A stretch of 64,000 nt of DNA from Durusdinium trenchii (lineage: Eukaryota > Sar > Dinophyceae > Suessiales > Symbiodiniaceae): positions 1,749,934 through 1,813,933 of the forward strand of contig CAXAMN010028916.1 in NCBI GenBank assembly GCA_963970005.1, written 5' to 3'. A program made the translations under genes and the position numbers. This document shows, in pieces, positions 11,503 through 22,700 of this stretch (position 1 is its first letter; the number at the start of each line of letters is the position of its first letter). A model generated the notes under the pieces. The model was not told where the DNA came from, did no database searches, and was given only the letters and a program-made list of their open reading frames with translations.

Positions 11503-12590
11503 GGTTCATGTTTTAGATAAGGACATGTAACAAAGAACTGATGCTTCTTGTTGTACTTGCCATGTGACGAATGTCTGCGGATTTGATACTGCCATATCTG
11601 GACCATTGTTTTTCGATGTGCATAAAGATCCTCAAACGTGGCACATCTTGTTCAGCTGCGCTAGCCGAGGTCAGCACTTGGCCCCCAGACAGATCAGAGC
11701 ATCATTCGGCCGGTGTAGACTACACCCTTAGAAACTGCTGACCAAGCTGGTCCTGGCCCTTTTTTCTTTGCGCAGTAGACTGATGAGAATATGTCTCTAG
11801 ATGGACAGGTCTCGTACCTTGTACTGGTCTGGTCGGGCATCCGTGGCATCTTTTGTCTGGACTTCTGATGGTACAAGCAGCACTGCTGTGTCTGAGTGGT
11901 TCCACCTGTGTCTGTGCCTCCTTGAGCCACACGGGTGAGCGCAGTCCTAAACCTCGTGGGAGTCTTCGTGGGACTCTGAACTCCTTCGGTTGGAATCTCC
12001 GTGTAGGCTTACAGCAATCGCGGCCCAAAAAGTGGCAAGTTCAGGAAAGTTCTTGAGACAATCCAACCTAATAGCAATTCTTCCAGAAGAAAAGGCCATG
12101 GAAAAGCAGCGAGTGTTCCACCAATTTGCCCTCCGTGCCTTTCAATCTCAGTCATCCCAGCTGGTGTCCTGGTGCCGTCGAGTCTCATTCAAAAGCTCAA
12201 AACTCACTCCACACTCAAGGGATTGACCAGGTGACCTCTATAAATAGATATAAATGCAGTAGATTCTTGTTGCATACTTTTGCCCCAAAGAGTATTGGAA
12301 AATGGCACTTGAGCCAAACCGTCCATCCCTCTACAAAAGATCCGCGTTTGCTCCTCTTCAGGCGCAAATCTTCGGCCCAGCCCCTCCCATCTGCTCTAGC
12401 CCGGCTCGGTCCGGCAAGGGCTGCGAAGGAATTTGGAGCGAAACACGGAAGAGTCGGACCGCACGGTCGGAGCGAACGGTCCACAACGAAAGGACCGAAC
12501 AGTCGGACTGATTAGACCACCAATCACCACTGGTGCCAACAAAAGTCGTACGTAAAACGCCCGGGGGCTTCTCGAACTGCTACAAAGCTG
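11503..12590. other. Spacer between genes
   Basis: No coding block recognised. An 11-nt match to the 3' end of the dinoflagellate spliced leader (tttggctcaag, minus strand) lies at 12308-12318, without the upstream leader bases. Confidence 0.4.
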
Positions 12591-12618
12591 AAGCTACGTG
12601 GCTACACATGTGTTGATT

Positions 12619-13435
12619 CTAAAGTAAAGCTGCTCTATGAAGCTGCGCTCAATCTTCTCAATGAGCGGTTTTTCTTTTTGCACATGTTGCGGCGAATCTA
12701 TCATGTTCAGTGCACCGAGAGACAAGACAAGACTGAGGATCATAACACTTTGTCGTTGTAACTTCTCGTCTGGATATCGAATCCTGCTCGGTCGGTTTGT
12801 CGTGTGTGTGTGTGTGTCAGAGCCTACAGGCTGCCATGCTGAAGCATTGTGTGCAATGCAATAGCATGTGATACAAGCTCCTACAGAGCATCTACAGTCT
12901 AGAGTCTAGAGTTCAGTGTGGTATGGGTGTGAGCCTTCTGCATCTACTTGACCGAGAGCTGCCATTCACTGCGCATATCAATGAACGGCTTGACCTGCGG
13001 CAGAATCAGTGGCATGCACAATCTTCAATTTGCCAAAGCCGAGTCACGCGCATCAATTTCCAGAACCGTGTGGTATGACCAATGCCACGGAAAAGATCGA
13101 AAAACCTTCAGACAGGTCGTGAGCTTGTGCCTTGACCACAGCAGCCTGCAACTTGGCCTCCCCATCCAGCAAGCGCCTGAACCAGTCAGCTAGCACATGA
13201 GCTCTGGACTTTGGACACTACTTTACATCAACATGTCCACTGAACTCTGGGTGGTGATCCTTTTGAGCCAGCTTCAGCAACAAGTTGATGTCTCTTTCTT
13301 CCAATTGACGTGGCTTGAAAAGATCGTCTGTTCCGCATCCTTTCTGCATCCCTTCCTGGGCGTCCGGACGATCGAGGCCTTGGCAGCGCGATCGCCTTGC
13401 CGTTCTGCACGCTTTCGGCGCTGCTGAGGGCCGTT
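12619..13435 (-). CDS. Unidentified multi-exon gene
   Basis: Four minus-strand coding blocks lie in order. About 13227-13435 has RQLEERDINLLLKLAQKDHH and a GT donor at 13226. 13106 to about 13193 has ADWFRRLLDGEAKLQAAVVK and a GT donor. 12953-12994 has VKPFIDMRSEWQLS, between AG|G and GT. About 12619-12783 has RYPDEKLQRQSVMILSLVLS followed by EKPLIEKIERSFIEQLYF. Composition is helical and charged, with one hydrophobic stretch (VMILSLVLSLGAL) that could be a membrane helix. I recognise no family. Phases between the second and third block do not match directly, so at least one exon is missing from this model. Confidence 0.55.
12803..12817. repeat. GT microsatellite
   Basis: Short (tg)n run (cgtgtgtgtgtgtgtc). 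Confidence 0.8.
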
Positions 13436-13529
13436 TGGAGCCCAAAGATCTCCACCTCGACGCTCGGCGGTGCGGAGTGTAGAAACAACCGGGGCGGTGC
13501 ACTAGGCCGGTGTATCCACTGATGACAAA

Positions 13530-13922
13530 GGAGCCCCTAGTAGCGTCCTTGTTCCTAGTAGCGATGCCAGGAGCCCCTAGATGCTTGGGTTTATAGAGAT
13601 GATCAGTATATATCTTCTTTGCCCATGCGATTAGTAGCTGGCTTGGGGGCGAACACGAACGATTCGGACCAGCCACAGGGGTGGCAAAAGTTGGTACGAG
13701 TTTGGCTTTTTGAAGGATACTGAGTACGCCAATGGAATCGTTGTTTGCATGCCCTACCCTGCTTTGAAACAACTCTGTCACTATGGTACAATTGTTCAAG
13801 GAAAATAATTAGGTTGGGGGATATTCCGATGTTTAACTGCCTCGAAAAGAACATGGCCCCGCCCATTGCTACTAGGGGAGGCCATCGCTACTAGGTTGGG
13901 GGCCATTGCTACTAGGTTGGTA
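13530..13922. repeat. Dispersed tagtagcgatgcc / ggaggccatcgct repeats
   Basis: Copies of tagtagcgtccttgttcctagtagcgatgccaggagcccctag at about 13535-13580, and of gaggccatcgctactaggttgg at about 13868-13922. These are the two short repeat families that recur through the window, mostly in introns and spacers. Confidence 0.75.
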
Positions 13923-15176
13923 GCTTGGGTAGTTTGGTGGCGCAGCATCGCGCCAGGTCTGAGTGGCTGGCGCGCTCGATTTCTGCAGACACAGCCACAG
14001 CCTGCAAAAGTCTAATCCCAAGCGAGAAACCCAAAGCAAACAAAGCCACTTATATAGAGAGTCTCAGATGGACGATGTTTGTTCTTTACTCCAGAATTCG
14101 GTTCCCACAAAGCTCTGATTGTTGGACAAGAAAAGCCGACCTGTACAACCAATTGATAGGCCAAACGTGAACGCCTAAGGGATTTTGCCAGTGTGTTTAC
14201 TTTGCTTTCATGGAGTGTGGCCATGACATGCTTTTGCTTCTACTTACAACTAAATGACCGGAACTTCAAACATGTTGCCATGACAGCATCCAAACCGAAG
14301 CCTGCCTCAGGCAGTGCTCCAGTCTTCGTCGCTCTCAAAACGCCATCCTGGAGGCAGTTTGCCCAGAAAGCAGTCCAAAATGAATGATGGAATCAAGTGC
14401 AGAACTGGAAATTATTACAAGCCCCAATTTCGGACATCCACGGGATTATTGGTTTTTTGCTGAGGCTATCGCAATGTCTGGTATGTCGGTAGCACTTGAT
14501 CTTGCGAATAGGGGTCTTGAAGCGTCTCTGCCGGCAGTCCGGCCTTGAACTCCAGCTCAATATCCAAGAAGCTTTTCCCGTCCTGTCAAGTATTCAGGAC
14601 CTTTCATTGATGAACAGCTTCTGTGCACCCCACAATACAGCTTCTGTGCACAACTCATCTTCACATCATCCCAGGGCACTTGACACGATGAGGTGAGCGG
14701 GGTGGCTTGGGACGCCCTGGTGTCCAAAACCTGACACCTCTGGAGCGCCGCTTTTCGGCAGAGCTCGCGAAGCTGCAACCAACCTGGGACAAAGGAAAGG
14801 CTTGGACGGGCGCTGGTGATGTTCGCTGGTTCGGGCTCGAAGAACTAAGCCTTGTTGATGATGGCATCTCATGGCCCAGAAAACACAGATGGTATCGAGT
14901 CAGCACAAATTGGCCAACCATGCCAAAGCACGAGATTAAGCTTCTGTACTAAACAATACCAACTTGCATCCTTGAAGATGAGTCGGCAAAAAGCGTGCAG
15001 CTTGCTTTCAGTTCACTCACTGGGGCGCTAGGCTGGCCAGGCTCAGGGGTCACTTGGTCAATCATCTAGAACTTAAGACGGTCTCGGAGTCTTGATGTTA
15101 TTACTGCTACTTTACAAAGCTTGGTCTAAAACGTGTGTGACAGAAGACTAACAAAAATTCTAGTTTCTGTGCAAGG
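13923..15176. other. Spacer between genes
   Basis: No gene supported. A plus-strand frame at 14707-14952 looks weakly protein-like (LERRFSAELAKLQPTWDKG) but has no homologue I recognise and lies on the strand opposite to all other genes. Confidence 0.4.
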
Positions 15177-16696
15177 CTAGGTTTGTACAGCTTCCTGCAC
15201 CCCACCTTCTTTGAGGTCGGTGCCAAACACCTGCAGCACCCGCTGAGCGGCTTCCACGCCCCACGCAATGCATTCGGACTTCTTCCTGAGCAAACAACCA
15301 TTCTCAAGGCTTCAAGCGGAAAAATACGAATGGACTAGCGGGCAATTACTGAATGCCAAAAACGAAACCCTTGAGATCTAGCCTCAGCAAAAACTTGAGG
15401 ATACTCTGGGCGGCCGATTGTTAAAGGCTGTGAAGAACGAAATATTCTACCACCCAACAGTGAACCAAGGCAAATGACCAAATCGCGTTTCCTTGGGAAC
15501 TACCTGCAGCACGTTCCCAGGTTTGAGGTCTGCTTTCTGTCCAAAGGGCTCTTGCTGCAGCCAGGCAGACAAAAAACCACCAGCGAAGAAGTCCCCCGCA
15601 CCAGTGCTATCAACAACCTGACCAAACCACGCCTTTGTTACTAGTAGCTTCTTGTTACTAGTAGCGATGGCCTCCAACCTACTTGCGATGGTCTCCCCCC
15701 AATAGCGTCCTAATATTGATTTGTATTGATTTGTGTAACCTTGATTCCTACAAGTACTGTATATAAATATAAATAATATAAATGATTATGCAGCTCCAGT
15801 GACGCACAGCATCTTAGCACAAGTCAAGTATCAATGAATGGAACAAAAATAATATGTTTATTCGATCTTTCCTCTGGCCAATGTGTGCCAAAAAGAGGAT
15901 TGGTCGACAACAGGCAAAGATATAAAAACCAAAGAAAAAAGAAAAGACGCTGCCTCGTCCAGGGGATGTACGGCATGAAACTCACAGCTTCCAGCCATAC
16001 AGGTCCAAAGTCCCTGAGATCCAAGTGTCAGCACCTCAGAAGCAACTCAGACGCTACTGGAGGCTCCTGGCCTTGCTACTAGGAGCAAGGGCGCTGCTTG
16101 GAGCAACCACAAAATCAAGCGAAGAAAAAAACGAACGGCACTCGGTGCCATGGTGCATCCTTAGCAGGCTGGCTCAGGGTTCAGCTTCCTAAGGTTGCAC
16201 CAACGGCTGTTGCACCCCTTTCAAGAGGATGGTGTTGGACCATGTCAATCCAGATCGCCCAAGGATGAAGTCCACCGTGCCGCCGCCGAGCCACCGTGAG
16301 TTCGCAGTGCTCTCCCAACTGCCGGCACATGGTCTCGGGGTCCAAAGTGCCTTCACCCAAAGCTTCAGCCTCTGCCTCGTTGAGGAAAAGAACCTTGGTG
16401 ATGCAAATGATGAGAATCAAACAACTTGCACTCAAACCTGCAAGGAGACAAGGATATATATCAGGAAAAGATCCTTGTCAGACCCGCAGGATCTTCATGT
16501 TTTTCTCAAGAAATATTTCTGTGCAAACTTTAGTAACTCTTACCTCGTCTCCCTCGTTTTGGAAGTCGCATCCCGGGGTTTAGCACCTCGCCTCGTTATA
16601 TACGGTTTGGAAATGTTTGGAAAATATTGCCTCGCCTCGTTAGTTCCACCTCGTGCAGGAACTTAATTCTGAGGGGCTTGGCTTGGGTGATGACGG

Positions 16697-16739
<43 letters not shown>

Positions 16740-16759
16740 CAGTAGTAGTAGTAGTAGTA

Positions 16760-16794
<35 letters not shown>

Positions 16795-19700
16795 GGTCGT
16801 GGTGGTCGTGGTGGTCGTGGTAGTCGTGGTAGTCGTGGTGGTAGTAGTAGTAGTAGTAGTTCGTAGCACAGGACAGAATCTTTCTTTTTTTTCGGGCCTT
16901 GACTGCAAAATCACAGTTTTGGGTGGTCATGGGTTTTTTTTTGAAAGGCAAAAACGCAGATTCGCAGCCCAAAGTTGTGTCTTGCCTTGGAAAGAACAAA
17001 AAAACGCTCCACGACCAGCCGAAACTGTGATTTTGCCTTTCTTTGCCCGACCGTGGTGCAGAGTTGTTCCTTTCTTCCAATCCCTCGTAGCACAGACAGA
17101 ATCCTTCCCATGAGCCCCAGTAGCACAGAGCCCTTCATATTCGTGGCTTCGTAGCACAGGACAGAATCTTTTTTTTTTGCGCGTTGAAGAAGGATGACTG
17201 CAAAATCACAGTTTCGGGAGGGCCTTGAAAAAGGATGACTTGAAAATCACAGTTTCGGGTGGTCGTGAGCCTATTTCTTTGAAAGGCAAAAACGCCGTTT
17301 CGCAGCCCAAAGCTGCGTTTTGGCCTTTCAAAGAAAAATTGGAGTCCCATGACCGCCCGAACCTGTGATTTTGCCTTTCTCTGCTCGACCGTGGCGCAGA
17401 GTCCGTCCCTTCTTCCAATCCCTCGTAGCACAAAAGGCCTCGTACAGAGACCTCCTTACAAATACAAGCCCTCGTGGCACAAAATCCTTCTCAAGGGCCT
17501 TGTAGCACAGAGTCCTCCGAGCACTCCTACAAGCCCTTCAAGCAATTACACTTACAACAATGCCTTATCCATGAGGCCGCGACCAGGGCTCATAGGAAGG
17601 GTTCTGTGCTACGAGGCTCATAGGAAGGGTTCTGCGCTACGAGGCATTGGAATAAGGGAAGGACTCTGCGCCACGGTCGAGCAGAGAAAGGCAAAATCAC
17701 AGTTTCAGGTGGTCGTGGTGCTTTTTCTGTTCTTTCAAAGCCAAAAACGCCGTTTCGCAGCCCAAAGCTGTGTTTTTGCCTTTCGATTGAAAAAGATCAG
17801 CCCCACGACCACCCGAAACTGTGATTTTGCCTTTCTCTGCTCGACCGTGGCGCAGAGTCCTTCCCTTCCTCGTAGCACAGACTCCTTCCTATGAGCCCTC
17901 GTAGCACAGAGCCTTCAGATTCGTGGCTTCGTGACTGTCACAGTTTCGGGAGGGCCTTGAAAAAGGATGACTGTGCAAAATCACAGTTTCGGCTGGTCGT
18001 GGAGCGTTCTTTTGTTCTTGGAAAGGCAAAAACGCAGATTCGCAGCCCAAAGCAAAGCTGTGTTTTTGCCTTTCAAAGAGCCAAAAAAATGCCCCACGAC
18101 CAGCCGAAACTGTGCTTTTGCCTTTCTTTGCCCGACCGTGGCGCAGAGTTGTTCCCTTCTTCCAATCCCTCGTAGCACAGACAGAATCCTTCCTATGAGC
18201 CCTCGTAGCACAGAGCCCTTAATATTTGTGGCTTCGTAGCACAGGACAGAATCTTTCTTTTTTTTCGCGCCTTGAAGAAGGTAAGGATGACTGCAAAATC
18301 ACAGTTTCGGGAAGGCTTTGAAAAAGGATGACTGCAAAAATCACAGTTTCGGGTGGTCGTGGGGCTGCTTTTTTCCTTTGAAANNNNNNNNNNNNNNNNN
18401 NNNNNNNNNNNNNNNNNNNNNNNNNNNNNNNNNNNNNNNNNNNNNNNNNNNNNNNNNNNNNNNNNNNNNNNNNNNNNNNNNNNNNNNNNNNNNNNNNNNN
18501 NNNNNNNNNNNNNNNNNNNNNNNNNNNNNNNNNNNNNNNNNNNNNNNNNNNNNNNNNNNNNNNNNNNNNNNNNNNNNNNNNNNNNNNNNNNNNNNNNNNN
18601 NNNNNNNNNNNNNNNNNNNNNNNNNNNNNNNNNNNNNNNNNNNNNNNNNNNNNNNNNNNNNNNNNNNNNNNNNNNNNNNNNNNNNNNNNNNNNNNNNNNN
18701 NNNNNNNNNNNNNNNNNNNNNNNNNNNNNNNNNNNNNNNNNNNNNNNNNNNNNNNNNNNNNNNNNNNNNNNNNNNNNNNNNNNTTTGCCTTTCAAAGGAA
18801 AAAGCAGCCCCACGACCACCCGAAACTGTGATTTTTGCCTTTCTCTGCTCGACATGACGCCCAGGTCACAGGGGAGAGAGAGAGAGAGAGAGATAAAGAA
18901 AGAAAGAAAAAAAGAAAGAAAGAAAGAAAGAAAGAAAGAAAAAGAGCAAGAGCACGAGCAAGAAAAAGAGCAAGAGCAAGAAAAAGAGACAGAGAAAGAG
19001 AAACAGGAAAGCAACGCGGAAAGAGCTCTTCCCACCTTCCCCCGCCCTCCGCCCCTACAGCCTCCCCATGGACAGGGCGCCGTGCTGCCATGGGTTTCAG
19101 CATAAGTGCCCAGGCCACAGGAGAGCCGCTGACGTGTGCACTTGGCGCGGCGCCGCTGCAGGGCGCCGCTGCTCTGTTCGCTTCGGGGCTTGGGGAAAAA
19201 CAATTCAATTTCCGCACCCAGTCTCTGCAATCAGTCTTTGGGCGCCGCTCTTAGTCTTCATTCAATCTCTGCATTGGTTTACTGAAGAAGCGGAAACCAA
19301 TTCCCAGCGCTTTCATTTCATCGACCTTCGAATTCACACGTCTGGGACATGAAACGTCAAAGGGGAACCGTCCGTGGTTCCAATGCTTTTAAAACTAAAT
19401 TTGTTGCTAAAATTGCTTCTAACTTCTATCCTTAAGCCTACTGGCTGCTTCTCAACTTATGTGGGTTGTACACTTCATTTGGAAGTCCATTTAACCAAGC
19501 GCTTTGACAAAATGTTATTCCGCGGCGCCATCCTGTCCAAATTCTGACCCTCCGTCCCTCTTCTCGATCCATACCTGCCCTCCTCAAGTTGCAGGCAAGG
19601 CCACGGGCTCTCCATGTTGCGAAGATCCTGCCAAAGACGGTCTTACTGTAAGTCGGTTCTCAAAAACGATGAAACGACAGACAAAGAGAGACATGACATG

Positions 19701-22700
19701 GTGGCCCGGGTCTAATTAAGAAATGAAACAATGGCGCCGGCTTAGCCTCATTTCATTTCAAGTCTTAGTTAAACCGGGTTTAACATGGGTTGGCATGTTT
19801 CACCTTCAAACCCGAAACTTCATTGGGGGCGGCTGCGAACGCATGTCAACCATTAAATCAAATATGCTCGGCCCTGCCTGTCTGGCGGAAAAGTTCAAAC
19901 CAAGGTTAATTTGAGACCTGTGAAATGTCTGGTTTGATAACCTGGTTTGAGGTCACTTACCAAAAGGTCACTCTGAAGAAGCTGGTTATGGTGGACCATC
20001 GGACCGGAAAACCACAGAAAACATCTCTTTGACAATTCTGAATAACCGTCGTGTTGCACTGTGGCACCGTTTTTTCAAAATCTTGTTGACTGTTGACCTG
20101 ACCTTTTCTAAGCAATGTCAAAATGGTATCATAATGTTAGTTACACTCCAACTCACTAACATGGAAGTGGAGTTCACCCCCTGTTTGTACAGGACAGTCG
20201 TCTTCCGAACTCGGGACCATTTGCCATCCACGTAACCACCATGTGATGTGTAACAGTCATGTCGCAGTGAACTCAACGTCTATACTTCAAGATCATACAT
20301 TTCCACACGTTTCCACGCTATTTCACACGAGTCTGACACGTCACGATGCCATCCCAAACCCTCTCCAAAAGCTTCCCCCAATGGCAGCGGCCTTAGCGCC
20401 CTACTGCGGTCACTTGCGGACGGTTGCGAACGGTTGCGGGCGGTTGCGAACGCTGAGACAACGGGTCGCGAACAAGGCTCTACCCCCAGACCCCCAGAGT
20501 TAAACGAGAACCCTTTGCCACGCATTCGGGAATAATAAAGTAGTAGGACAAACGCAACAAAAGGTCGGGGGTGTGGGCGGACCCGCTTGAATCTAAACCG
20601 TGTTGGATGATTTCTCCGACAGGACACTCTTGCCAACAAATGATGAGTTTCCACTAGCACTGAAAACGACGAAGTGGAAACATGTCCATTTAATTTACCG
20701 CTCCTGTTTGATAGAGAGGCTCCATAAATTAAATAGCGCTGTTTAATTAAGCTTCTCGGGCTTATCCAGCCTTGAGGTATTGGTTCCATTCTATTATAGT
20801 TTCGACTAAAGCATCTTAATCATCGGCGCCATTCCGCCGCGCTCGACCCCAAACCCTTTCGGAGCGGACGAAGGAAGGATGGCCCTCAAGGACTGGCCTA
20901 TAGACTGCTCTTCTCTGCGACAGCTGCACTGGATACAGTCTTCTCCCACAGCGGCTGACCAGCCATGGCAGGCAAAATCACAGTTTCGGGTGGTCGTGGT
21001 GCTTTTTCTGTTCTTTGAAAGGCAAAAACGCAGTTTCGCAGCCCTTTCAAAGCTGTGAAAAAACAGCCCCATGACCACCCGAAACTGTGATTTCGCCTTT
21101 CTCTGCGCGACTGTGGCGTCATTCCCGTCGTGGCCATATGGGCCCCACCACAGAATGCACCATACATTTTTGCCATGCGAACTAGCAAAGATGCCCCCGG
21201 CAGGGCTCGAGCCCACGACCAGCACTTAGTAGACCAACGCCTTATCCGATCCATTAGGCCGTGGAGTCGTTGACTCCAATCTTCGCCTCTGTACAATTGA
21301 TTGCACCGCGCCTACCTGTGGCGCGGTCGCCGCCTCTATGGACCAATGGAGCTGTGCGAGGGGCTCGTGAGAAGGTGCGCGGTCAGGGCACTCTCATAGA
21401 AAGGATTCAGTGCCACGTGGGATTGGAAGAGTGGAAGGACTCGGCGCCACAGTCTCGCAGAGAAGGGCGAAATCACAGTTTCGGGCGGTCGTGGGGCTGT
21501 TTTTCTTTGAAAGGCAAAAACACAGCGCTCGCAGCCCAAAGCTGCGTTTTGCCTTTCAAAGAAAAAGAGCCCGGTGACCACCCGAAACTGTGATTTCGCC
21601 TTTTTTTGCGCGACTGTGGCGTCATTCCCGTCATGGCCATATGGGCCTCACCACAGAGCACGCCATACAATTTTGCCATGCGAACTAGCAAAGATGCCCC
21701 CAGCAAGGCCCAAGCCCAACGACCAGCGCTTAGAAGAGGAACGCCTTATCCACTAGGCCGTGTAGTCATTGACTCCAATCTTCGCCTCTGTACAATTGAT
21801 TGCGCCGCGCCTACCTGTGGCGCGGTCGCCGCCTCTATGGAGCTGCGCGAGGGGCTCGTGAGATGGACTCTGCGCGACCATGGCTCACATAGAAGTGGAA
21901 AGGTAAGGGCTCTGCGCGTCGTGGGATTGGAAGAGTGGAAGGACTCGGCGCCACGGTCTCGCAGAGAAGGGCAAAATCAAAAACTTTCAGGTGGTCGTGG
22001 GGCTGCTTTTTCCCTTTGAAAGGCAAAAAACGCAGCTTCGCAGCCCAAAGCTTGCCCTTCGGAGAGAAAAAAGCATATGGGCCTCACCACAGAGTGCACC
22101 ATATAGTTTTGCCATGCGAACTAGCAAAGATGCCCCCGGCGAAGATCGTCTCCTGCAAATCCAGCTTCCCGGACAAAGGCCTCCCACAGTTCCTCGGAGA
22201 CATTGAAATGTCCAAGAAGCTCTTGAACCTTCGACATCTGGAGGGCCACGTCCGCGCCAGGAAACATGGCTCCAAAGCACGGCCACCCACAAGCGGCCCG
22301 CGAGAAACATCCTCCCAACTTAATGGAAGGTGGCTTGAGCCAAAATGGATGGCCCAAACCACCTTCCCCCACCCATGGTGCAACGCGTTTTGTCCAGCAG
22401 AAAATGTTCCATTTTCTTTCATAACAATCGTGCAAAATGCGTTCCTTTCATAGCCATCTTCAGGCAAGCAGCATTGATGCTCCCTTGCCGCAGCAAGCCC
22501 CACAAACGACTCCGCCTCAAAAAGCGGTGCCTGGCTGAACACCCTGGGAGCCTGGCTTAACGGCTTCACTATCAAGATCCAGTTTGCAAGCTGATGTGTG
22601 CTGAGAGCTTTTGGACTGAAAAGGCCAAACAGGAACCACACACAGACTGAGCGACCGATCCTGAACGGACTTCCAACCATGCAGTTCTAGATTCTAGACC

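Larger units (their letters stand above)
20971..22075. repeat. Three fold-back units with tRNA-like spacers
   Basis: Further copies of the fold-back element at 20971-21100, 21463-21606 and 21968-22060, the last missing its right arm. They alternate with a composite spacer: catatgggc...ccacagag, then gccatgcgaactagcaaagatgccccc, then a tRNA-like segment, then the hairpin accgcgcctacctgtggcgcggt. Period is about 505 bp between copies one and two. Confidence 0.8.

Noticed and set aside
16663-16914. Poly-Thr/poly-Ser/poly-Val ORFs on both strands
   Set aside because: They are translations of the (tag)n/(gtcgtg)n microsatellite.
18193-19254. Long ORFs of 139-345 codons around the 400-N gap
   Set aside because: They consist of N-derived X residues, hairpin arms and GA-rich microsatellite.
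21186-21764. Functional tRNA genes
   Set aside because: The A/B-box-like parts are present but stems are broken and lengths irregular; better seen as tRNA-derived repeat heads.
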